Assembly: GCA_004352715.1 (NCBI GenBank) | Contig: SCFE01000115.1 | Span: forward strand, 65,325-129,324 | Origin: Hofstenia miamia | Lineage: Eukaryota > Xenacoelomorpha > Acoela | DNA: 64,000 bases | Direction: 5' to 3' | Shown here: in pieces, positions 49,001 to 61,000 of the stretch | Layout: each line of letters starts with the position of its first letter | Position numbering within the stretch: the stretch's first letter is position 1 | The notes under the pieces: model-generated | Told to the model about the DNA's origin: nothing | Database searches by the model: none | Seen by the model: only the letters and a program-made list of their open reading frames with translations | Made by a program: the position numbers and the translations under genes

Positions 49001-52000
49001 TAATCAAATATTTCGGATTCAAATGCGTTTCCAAATGCCAAATAGTTTGTCAATAACAGTATAAATGTACCATGCTGAAAAAATATAATACGCAATCTGC
49101 ATTTTACATAAAATGCAAAATTTGCAGGAAAATCAAACTTTAGCAAACTCAAGTAAATGAAAAATGATTGAAGAATGCCTTAAAACTAATAGAATGTGAT
49201 CGTTGAGTATTCTATAGAATATGATAGACTGATTTAAGATCCATTCATTCATGGAACATTCTATTATGTAAAGACAGTTTTACGAACCCCTTAAACCAAT
49301 ATTATTAAGATATTTAAAAGAGCCGAAGAAAGAATTACCAAACCCCTTGCAAATTCTACCGTTTCGCAGAAATGATATTAGTTTAATAAAAAAGAAAAAC
49401 TCTGAGACAAAGGCTTTATTGCAAGGAACATAGATGCACATTAATTATATAAATTAATGACATCATTATAGCTGTAAATGAAAATTACATAACTCATCAC
49501 ACTAATCTTTCGACAGTTGCATACATATAAAAACCAATGCCATGTACAGCTTTTAACCCTATATGTACGATCAAAATATCAAAAAATAATGATAGTATGT
49601 TGTTGAATTGAAGGAATTTTCAGCAAATATAAGACTGAGAAATATCCAACTTTAAAGATATTGCCCCTTGTGAAATGCAGCGATTATCTCCAAATGTACC
49701 AATTACTTCGCCTTGGTTTTCTGAATGATCACCAACTAGCTTACATGGCACAACAGATAATATTTCAATAACCGCCTTTTTCAATTAACACAGTACGAGA
49801 GAAATGCATGCTTATCAAATTAACCTTAAAAAAGTTTACGTGCTTCTCCGCAATCAAACGCAACTAAAACCATGCAACTATTACTATGTCTTCGTTTGTG
49901 AAATCTTTTGATCTATTCCACGTGGCAATAATCATTTAAAATTACAATTTATTTGGAATTTGTATGTGCGTATAAATATCAGCGACAGCTGATAGACCTT
50001 TTGGTAAAGCATTTCAAATTCAAGCCCGTGCAGGATGAAACTAAATCCACAAACTAATGAAAATATTTTGATGTTGATGATATTATAAAACTACTAGAAA
50101 TATCTATTTTTTGATTATACGCATTTAAAATATTTGATAATTTAATTGTTATCGCACGAAGAATATTACGTGGATTATCTGACCCGAATAAGCGATTATT
50201 TACGGTAAAACGGAGAGAAACTCAAACCACATCAATTAGATTTCATATCGGAAGATTAGTGACATTATATAATAGAATTTCCGTAGAAAAAGCTAAATTC
50301 ACTAAATGTTCCTATTGAGCAGCACGGCTTGTGCAATTAATAATATAATATTCGAGCACTTGCCAAAGCTTTGATAAATTCAGGCAACTTTATGACAAGT
50401 TCTTCTTCAAGAGGGCATTGCATGTCAATGGCAGCATCGAATATATCCATAATGAAGTCAATGCTAAATAATAACACTATTTCATAAACAAACAGTGTAA
50501 AGATGCTTGTAATAAATGTAACATAAGAAATTGCAAAACTACAGTATAGCCTCAAATTTAGATCCATAATCCATAATAAACTTATATATTGACAATTACG
50601 ACAAATGATTATTAATTCATTAAAAGTAATTTCTAACAAAACCTTATGAAAAATAAAATACTTATTTTATTACATTGATAACAATTTTGTTGTTGGCTAG
50701 GCTTAGATCTATAAACAGAAAAATATACAAAAAACTACTCTATTTACTAGTTATAAAAAAACTGCAAAATCAATAGAGATTTAGATTGAAAATAAGTGTT
50801 AATAAATCATTAGATTTGTCAATATGTAGGAATAATTTATTCATGTTATATTTTTTAGGACATTTAATTAATAAGGTAACGTAACTATTCACTGCATACT
50901 GGTTATATAATTTAATATGAGCAACCATCTATAAACATAACAATAAAATGCAATATAAGAGAAATAAATCTTTAAACCGCAAAATAATCTCGCTACGAAA
51001 TTCGTATATAAAGCATAGTTGCCTCCCTGTTATCGTGCTTTAAACTAATGAGTAAGGAAAATTATGAATTTGGGTAATGCCTAATTCATCAACGCTCATG
51101 CGTTTGCCGGTATATTTATAAGGGTACAGGCAGCCACTGGTGGCCTACCTACTTTGTAGGACGCCAGAAAGGTAGTCTTCCCTAATTCAAATTAAAATCA
51201 AGTTTTGAGAGGGGGTTCACATTGCTTCCTAGAGTTTCCACCAGATGCATAGACTTACAGAAAACATGGCTACAATTGATTTTCACACTTAATAAATAGG
51301 ACTTAAACAACGTAGGTAATAGAATGTACACGACATGTAAAACTTTGACACATTTTTGTGTTTCCTTCTATAAACCTAATCAAAACGAATTAATTGAACC
51401 AACCAATAGCATAACGCGCTAAATATAGTTGTCTCAATTTGTCACATGCGATAGCTCACTCTGCGTTTTACACATTGAGCAAAGCAGTTAATCCGTTCAA
51501 AGGTACAATTTTACAAAATTCAGTAGTACTTGATATCATACCTACTACCAATAAATTATTTCTATGGATAATTGGCTAACAAACAGATTCCCGAGTTTCA
51601 ATATGATGGAAACATGTCAATCGCATTACACAGAACTTAAACTATTCCTAAACCTTGGCCTTACGGTCATGAAAAGAAAATACCTTTTCATTTCATCTCT
51701 AAACCTTGTGCCTAACCAGTGGGACATGTCATCATATGCATCTAAAGCGCGCGATTTCAGAGACCCGATCACTTCAATGTCTTTAAGACGAATAAGTTCA
51801 ATTCGAGACTTCAACGCTTGCTCTAAAATAAAAAACATGATATTCTTCATTTAAAAATTGTCCAAGTTAAATAATGCTTGAACAATTATTGATTGCTATT
51901 TAATATTATTATAGAAAAAATTCAAGAATTTTAGAAAGAAATAAATAAATTTGAATTCATACTAAAGTTTTCGATGAACTTGTGACTTTGATGGAGCATC

Positions 52001-55000
52001 ATACATATATAGTTAGAGACTAAGAAAATATACAATGAGACGATCTCCTATCGATAATTTCTGCTAAAATAAACAGAAAACGTTTATGAGAACGAATGTG
52101 CTTTGTTAAAAGAAAGAACTTGAAGCAATAATTTGCGATTTTGAACATCACTACGACTATTATAAAAACATTTTCTTCCATTGACAGTTTTAGAAATTAC
52201 TTTGAATTGCTGCATTTCTAAAAACCTATTAGATATCTTTAGTTATGAAGTTCTTAAATTTGATTGGTAATCCATAGACATGATAATTTGCTTTCTTCTT
52301 TCTTTAAAGTCAATACATAGCATACCTTCAATAACAAGTGCAGTGAAATATTCTTGTCTCATTTTTCTGCGAGTTTCTCTTAACGCTTCTTGTTGTTTGG
52401 CAAGATCTTCATCATAAGGTGGAAGAGATTTTCCATCAGACAAACCCATTCGCATTTTCTTTAATGCTAAATTATAAGTTTTAAGTACAAAGAAAAACAA
52501 TTCCGAAACATTCTAGTTAAACGGATACCTTCGAAAAAGACAAGTTAGGAATTTAGAAAACTAATCTTATCTTACAATAAATACACATAATTCAACTTCA
52601 ATTCTAAATGAGAAAAATAACGCACTTCAAAATAGGTCATGATATTAAGAAAAATACGACAAAAATTTTATTGACACCCTCTAGAAAGTGCAAAATTGCA
52701 ACCCCTTTCAAAGAAGTGTGAATTAAAAGAAATAATTTAAATTATGGCAATTTTGACATTAAAAATATTTTCAATTTATTATTTAATTTCAAAAACTAAA
52801 TATGCTTACCATTGCATATGACAAAAAATGTTTAAAAATCTTAAGGCAAAGCCCAATTTTATGGTATACTAAAATAGTTTAATAAGCCAAGCAAACATAT
52901 AGGAAGATAGAGTACATTACCAGCACTTCCATATTGGGTAATCTTAGTATAAAATAGAAGTTTTCTAGAAAATAAGAAAATTATCTTCAGGTATTCTCAA
53001 GTGAGAAATTGCACTTAAATTTGGGAAAGAATTTCCAATGAACAACTCACACAGTTGCAGTTCATATAAATTATTAGAAACCTCTATTGTGGTAAAGAGC
53101 AAATAAACCGAAAAGTACTTTTATCGAGTTTCAAAGAAAACGAATTTAAAAAAATCTCTGTAACAACAAAAATAGCAATAGAAAAATACCTCTGTTGTAG
53201 GATTTCTTCAACTTCTGCGTGCGGGCAATCTGCTCATTTTCAGCAATTACTTCAGATTCACAAGATTCGCGTTCTTTATTCATCTATAAATATTCCTCTT
53301 AAAACAGTGTCAATCTATATATGTATATATATATGTTTTTTCAATTTCGAAATGAAAAAAATCGATGACTCAAGCTCTATTAATAAGAAATCGATTACAT
53401 CCTATTTTGCATATAACCAATAGTAACTGTTTTGCAATGGATTATACAGATTTTGGTAACTGTAGGCTATCACAAAAATCTGTTTCACTTACAGTCGATG
53501 ATTCGTCAAAATTTGAACAGTAATGCTTACGTACTGGAACTTTATGCAAATGCCGAGTATGTTAAGGTCACGAGAGTGCGCTTGTCACTCAACAATAGAT
53601 GCTACTTCCCGATTGTCTTAGCACTCCATGACTTTCCTGGATTCATGGCATTGGGCGTTATCGAAGATAAACATGTTATCTTCTTTCATCAGTGGCATCA
53701 TATACTGTTCCAACATTCTAATATACTGTGCGAATTATGTCATTGCATTAACACGAACAATTACCCGGAGCCCAAAACAGAATACAATTCCTGAGACCAT
53801 TAAGGATTATATTCATGACTGGAGGAAACAATCTTTTTCCGCTGCTGCCTTATATTTTACAAAATCAGGCCAATGCGCTTATTTTGGTCAATAATGGTTT
53901 TTTTAGTAAATATTTAATAGCTAATGCCATGTTTCTTTAAAATCCGAGAAACAGCAGATACACTAACCATACCACCATCTGTCCAGCTTTTCGAAATTCT
54001 TCGGACGTTAAATTCGATTGCTTTGTTGTTTTAGCAGCTAGTCCTGGTTTTGCCCTTGGACTAACATTTCCATCCATTTTATGAATGTTAGTATCATCCC
54101 TAACAGTTGACTTAGGCACACCCACAATTTCTGAGGTTTTTCTGAGAGACAACTTTCTCACAGGTGCTTCTTAGTAATGAAATTCTGCTTGAAATTTTGT
54201 TCTGTTAAGCCCATCTTACAATAATAAATGATATGGATTGCTCAGGGACACTTGACCAAGGTCACACTCGACAAATTCGTAAATAAAGCAAACGACTTAA
54301 TTAATTACCAGCCTCCGAAATATCACTTAATGATGAATAACCAAAATTGAGAGGTGCCCGGCATACTATACAAACAGTTGTATAAATAAATATAAAAATT
54401 TAGAATGAACAACCGTAATTCTTGTGTTAATTTGATATTAATTTAAATTGAATTTGAAAAATCAGTTAATGATAATCAATGCACACAACTTTGGTATAGG
54501 ATTTTGAAAGGGTCTATTTTAAGTGAAATTAAACTTGTTTGCTTTAAACTGTATTATAAATTTACTACACTTACAAGAAATTTAACTATGTCAAGAACAT
54601 GTTTCGCGACGTCACCGATCATCTAAAATATAAAATTTGAAATGTATCCTCAATTTAAAAATACAATAATAAAGAACGATAATAATCACAAACAGTAACT
54701 TAAAGCATACCACTTCATCATCGTTATTGAACGGATTTGTATCCTCAGCTGCAAAATCAGACTTACTGCTAACTGCTGTCACAACTCGACCCAGTGAACG
54801 CAACGTGATCTTATTGCCGCCTTCCTCAGGTGTCAGTAAATAACGAGGCATATGTGGTAATCTTAAAAAAGAATTAAAAATAAAAACAAAAAAATTTACT
54901 TTGGTTTTCCATCAATGATTGAGATATCAGAAACTTGGAAGTCATTATCTTCCTCATAATCCGAAAACTAAATTTAATCGTTTGTTAGTTAGAATTCAAA

Positions 55001-58000
55001 GAATTGATAATGTTAATATTCTAAGAAATTTAAAGAATTAATAAAAGGAGTTATATGAAACTGTTTTATTTGGATTTTAATGCACAAGTCAGCTTAAACA
55101 AGAACTCAAAACATATTCCCTATTAAAATATTTACTAACTGAAAAAAATCACACATTACAAAAATTTGCGGTTATAAAGAAGTTAATGGATACCACTCAA
55201 CCTAAAATTTGCATCTATGAGTTAGATATACCATATAAAGATGACATAAATCCCAAGAGAGTAAACATACTTCCAAATTTAACTGAGATTTAAAAGTGCT
55301 TAACATCTGCGGTTCCATTCCCTGATAGTATTCGCGGAGTAACGTCAATGTAGCAATGAATCGATCCAATTCAATCTTTACGAGAAAAATGAAAAACATA
55401 TACACAAATAGATAAAACCTGCATAATATTGATGTAGTAATTGGTGAGTGTTACCAGTCTATCAGGCAGCCAAAGGTCGTTTTTAATTGCCACAAGCTCA
55501 TTTTCTGCACTTATCTTTTGATTATCGGAAGCATTCCACAAGTGCTCCTAAACCGTCAAAATTTTACTAATTCTACGAATCGAGTAAGTAAACAATCAAA
55601 ACTAATATTAAATTTCTATAATACCTGCAGTCGAAACAGATGACCACGCCAATCATACATGAGATCATCGTCTTTTAAGTGACGAGGTTCGAGTTCCATG
55701 AATTTTCTCTGAAATAAATCCAGTCTTTCCTGATTTCCATTTGACGAAAGAAGAACATTTTTGTAGTCTTCGCGGACATTTCCTACAAAATTAACAATGT
55801 CTTCACGATCAGTTCTAATGTTCTGAAATACAAGTTGGACAGAGCGGACGTACTCTTCCTCAATTGTTTCCCATTGGGGAGCCAAAACTTGTGCAACTTC
55901 CTAAAATTCAGTCTTTGCAAAATAATGATAAAACATTAGAAATACGTTTACAATTGACTTGATCCTTTATCAAGTTAATCGAAAATTGATTGAGGATAAT
56001 ATTGTGAATATTTCAATAAACCAAATCGAATCTCTTATACATATACAAATGTCAACAAAGTACGAAACCATAATAAATATGTGACCAAATTAATATAAGG
56101 AAATCTCATACATATAAATATATATTTAAAAACTTAGAGCAAAGATTTAATAATATATCCCAAATTAACAACCATTCGCAAAGGCGCGTCAACGTATCGC
56201 CAATCCTCACTACCGGGTTCAACCGCGCAGAGTTCATCATCCTTGCACTCATCTTTCATTTGATCAATAACATCAATTTCTAAAGAATGTTTCTGTCAAT
56301 AAAACTCACAACTTTAGCAACTGTAAAATCGGTTGGTCTATTGCAAAAGTTTGTACTTAACCCTCAGGTGACAATTGGGGTCAATTGGATCCAAAGTAAA
56401 TTCGCAAATTTCTTGCCAATTAACTAATATAATGAATTTAGACAAGCTCATAGGAGAATTATTATTTCAATATATAGATTTAGGAAATGTAATAAAAATT
56501 TGAAGTTTTTGCAGTATAAATAGAAAGTTGAACTTTGTTAATTGTCATTTGAGGGCTAATTCGCAGATACAAACATGTTGTTTACAAATATTTTTGAAAA
56601 CCCATCACCATGTACATTCTTATCAATAGAGCTGAACATTTTGAGTGTAAAGAACAAATTTTTAAATAAATAGCATTATTGATAATTTCAACCTACTGAT
56701 TCTACTCTGTTCTTGTATATTAATGTCTTTGATTTCGATCAACCAGATAAGTTTTGATCTGAATTGATTCATAGTGTAATCATAAATGTACACAAATAAA
56801 CAGATATAATTGGTTGAGACAAAATCGTGAACTTTAAAGTGAATTTCAAGCAACATATACCAATCTAATATGCAGAGTGTATAACAAACTGAATGCATTC
56901 TACTTGCGAATATTTCAGCAAATAGATATGTAACCATATAACTAAACTCCATTAAGATGATTGTTCTAAAACATGCAAATAAAACTTAAAAATGATATGT
57001 GCGCAATAGAAAAGTGATATTATTCGAATATATATATATATATATATCACCTCGAGACACAATGTGTACAATTGTACACATGTAGAAACTAGATATATAT
57101 TAAGATAGGAATTTATATTCAACCTTGAATATCTTTGTTTATTAAATTACGCAATTTTTCATTATCTTAAAATTAATTTGGTCTAAATATTAGCATAATT
57201 TAGTATTGAAGCGACCTTTTAAAAATTTGCATTCTGCAAAATGGAGAATCTGGTGAAACTAGTTGAATTTGAGTTATTCACAAATTATAATATAGCTTCA
57301 CAAGAAAAACGTTTTTGCATGATTTTAATGTAATACTTCATAAGACAATCTAATAAAATGTTTTCAACAAAAATGTCATTAAATTTGATGATTGGGTAAC
57401 AATGTGTACAAATGTGCAGTCAATTTCAATGAAAATATTAACAATAGAAAAAAATTCTTAATGTAATCAGAAATAATTGAATTGAGACTAACAGTGCTGA
57501 GACACCATATAAATATTTTGTAGCACTTCCATACAATGTGCATGTCTGAAAAGGATATATATATATATATATATATATAGGCATTTGTAATTTATATAAG
57601 CCGGAATATAAACACATTTATTGCATGGCAACTCAAATGAACAGTGAAATTCAATCACTTAAATGCTTAGCTGTGAACAAAACAGCCGCTTAAAAGAGTC
57701 CTATAAACTTGTTGATAGGGCATTTGAGGAATTAGCTAATCTAGTAGTATGGATAAACATATATTCTAATATATGTTTTCTTCAAAAAAAATATATTTAT
57801 ACATAAATATATATATAATATCAAAAATTATCTAACTTAAAAACTGGGAATGTTAAATTATAAAATGAATTGGGCTTATTTTGGGTAGTTAGCCTTAAAA
57901 CAACAATGACAACGACATCAAACTTAAGTGAAAAAAATATACAAATAAATTTAAAGCAATCACTCAGAAAAAAAAACATTCTTCATTATTTTTTACATAA

Positions 58001-61000
58001 TCATCAGTGTCTGGATACTTTGAAAATAAATGCAACGATGTGCATATGATATTAGCAGTACTTCAATAAAATAAAATTGGAATGCAATACCAAAAATGGT
58101 TGAAAACACATGCCAATCTTCACAGAATAATTATATGAAATTATTTACAAACTTGTTATGCTTTCTTCTAGTGCTGGATGCGGTTCAGTTAATCCAGTCA
58201 GGTTAAAACCGCTTAATTCAGCTATAACTTACGAGCTGGTTAATCAGGTAAACATCCGGGTAAATAATTTTTACTTGAAGTAATTGCAGTTCTAATCGCC
58301 ATTGTTTCATTAAAATTATGGAATTACAATATTGCGTGCCCTGTGTCAAAAGCTAAGAAAATTGGGTGAGATTAATGCAATGTTGTAATTCGCATTGTTA
58401 TTTGTAGGTTTCATTGTAATTAAATTTTTTCAGAAAGTTATTAATTTATTATATTAATTCTTTTTTTGATAACTTTTCAACTTTTTTTCATTTCAATTTT
58501 GATGGCCGTTCTGATCTAATTCATGTTTTATAAGAATCTAGATATATAAAATTACGAAGACGATTACAACTGGCAAGAATTTTTTATTCAAATTATTCAA
58601 TTTCAAACCTATCGGGAGAGATTGATATTGGTAACACTTACAAGCAACATTAACAAACTATACATGTATATATAAAACCGGTTAAAATATATTTGGGACG
58701 CACAGCACTACTTTCTTCTAATTCCGTGTAAATAAAAATATAAAATTTTCAAATATTGAAATTAACTTCTAATTCACATTATATGGATACAATAGTGAAC
58801 TGTCAATTTTTTTCAAAAAAGTGAACCTACCAACTGACTAGCGTGAGTCCGGTCGCCACCTTTCTGATTCCAATGTGTGCACCTTGTATATAGTAAATCA
58901 ATTTGCTTGCATTATAATAACAATCAATGGTGTTCGCTTATATACATAGTGATAAATTGCTAAGATGTGACATGCAGTTACCTTGTTTTATACGCACATG
59001 TTTACCAAATTTTGTGCGTGCTGCTAAAATAACTAATAAATAAATACAAAACAATAAAATGTGTTTTGTCTAAATTTTTAAAAAAACAATTGAAAAAATA
59101 GAAAACAATTACTCTTAAGGTGTGTTTCCACTATTGAATTTGATCATCTGTCAAGAAATAGGTGATAAAAGTTGATAGTGTGAACACTCTATCTGCTTTT
59201 ATATCAGCTGATAAAAGTAGATAGTCCGAACGCTCCATCTGACTTTTTGAACAAAACTGTTAAGTTACTGTCATTTGAGAATTTACCATCTGATAAAACG
59301 CGACTTAGATAAATGTTCTTTAAAATTTAAAGATTGTTTGATTATTTTGATCATGTGGAACATGAAGCGAATGTATTTTAAAATGAGGCTGGAATATAAA
59401 AGTTGATGTTGATGGATGTTGTCAGAAAACAACGCCAAAATACATTTTTTTGCATACATGTACAGCTCTTCAAAATTCTTCATATTCCTTTAAAAAATCA
59501 TATTCCTACAATTTCAATAAACTTTTGACATTCATCTGCCTATTAGCAATGACATTAAACAATCTCAGAGATTGGTAGAATTTAAGCTTCTCAGAATAAT
59601 TTTTAGTGATTAAAATTTGTTTTTAACCTTATATTGCCTATGAATATTTCAAATTTTATTTATTGAAAAAAATTTTAAACGCCTATAACACATTACCTAA
59701 TAAATTTATCCAAAATTTAATTGTACAACTATTTTATTTTTAAGCCGCATACCGCCACTATTCCAATAAAGTGTGCCGTTGCGCGAAATCTCCAATCGAG
59801 GTGACTTTAGCGCCACTACCTTTGACTGTGGTCTATCTACATAGAAGTCGAGGCTATCTGTTGTTCTAATGGGCTTGGACCTCCTGATTACGTGAAAATT
59901 AGCATGAGAGAATATAAAACTTTTTGAGAATATCGGAATTTTTAATGAAAAACAGTTAATCTTTTCAAATACTTCAGATCAGTAATCCACTGCAGTACCC
60001 ATTTTCAACATAAAATTCAAACACATTCCCCTATAGATGTGTACATGGCTCACGATTTCTAAATTTACTAATGGCCTTGAATAAAATTGCTTGCAAATTG
60101 TCAAAAAAACGTTTTATTCTTTTAAAATGTCATACGCATATTAAGTTTAAAATAAGAGATGTTTTGAGTATAAAGTCTAATCAAATTTTTACATTGCACA
60201 AAAAAATTATTCCAGAAGTACTATATGGGCAACATGCGAGTGCGATGCATAGCTTATTTAGCTTTTGGAAAATATGTTTATACACTTACCTTCGTCAAAT
60301 TCGTTTCTTACATCTTGAGGTATTTGAAAATCTTTCAGAGGCTGCGTAGATGAAAAATCAGAAGGAAGCTAAAGTGTATATTTGGGTTAATAGTCTATGA
60401 ATTCGTCGCTAATAAACAGTATATATACATATACAGTAAATGATAAATTGAGTTTGCCTTACACCTTACATAAACAAAACTGTACTCTCTAATTAGAATG
60501 TGTGTATAAAAGAGTTTTTAATAAAAAATTCTAATATATATATATATATATATATATACATAAAATTTCAACTTTCATTGCATAAAAACCATAATTTTAG
60601 TGGAATAGTTCAAAGTATTGGAAACAAAGCAGTAGAATATTTCGTTTTCAACTAAATTAAGAAAATCTAGTAACAGTATTACATCAAAAATTGGAACAAA
60701 TTAAGTACTAATATTAAAATATCTAAACGAAAACTAAAACATTGTATTGAATAATCAAGCAAAAACAGGTGCTTCTAAAAACGGTACAAAATTAAAAAAA
60801 TATTAAAAAAACGTTAATTCTAATTAGCTATTAAAGATTGTCAATATAAAAATAGATAACACTTAAGCATTCAATTAAAATTTGAAAAATTTGTGTATCC
60901 TCCAAGTATCTGATAAAATATATTTGATAGTAAGTGTACTTTTCAACACGCGGTGCGGTGCAGTAAAATAGAAAATGATACAAAAATATATTTATCCAAG

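Larger units (their letters stand above)
56280..60289. other. 4 kb SPEF2 intron
   Basis: No gene found. Holds (AT)n tracts, a 20-base palindrome at 57,062-57,081 and an internally repeated segment at 59,160-59,245. The less AT-rich patch at 59,745-59,900 has no readable frame. Confidence 0.45.

Noticed and set aside
53432-53894. Two plus-strand open frames of 120 and 88 codons
   Set aside because: They are shadows of the Tc1-like transposase on the minus strand, which carries the recognisable DNA.CH and DLN motifs.
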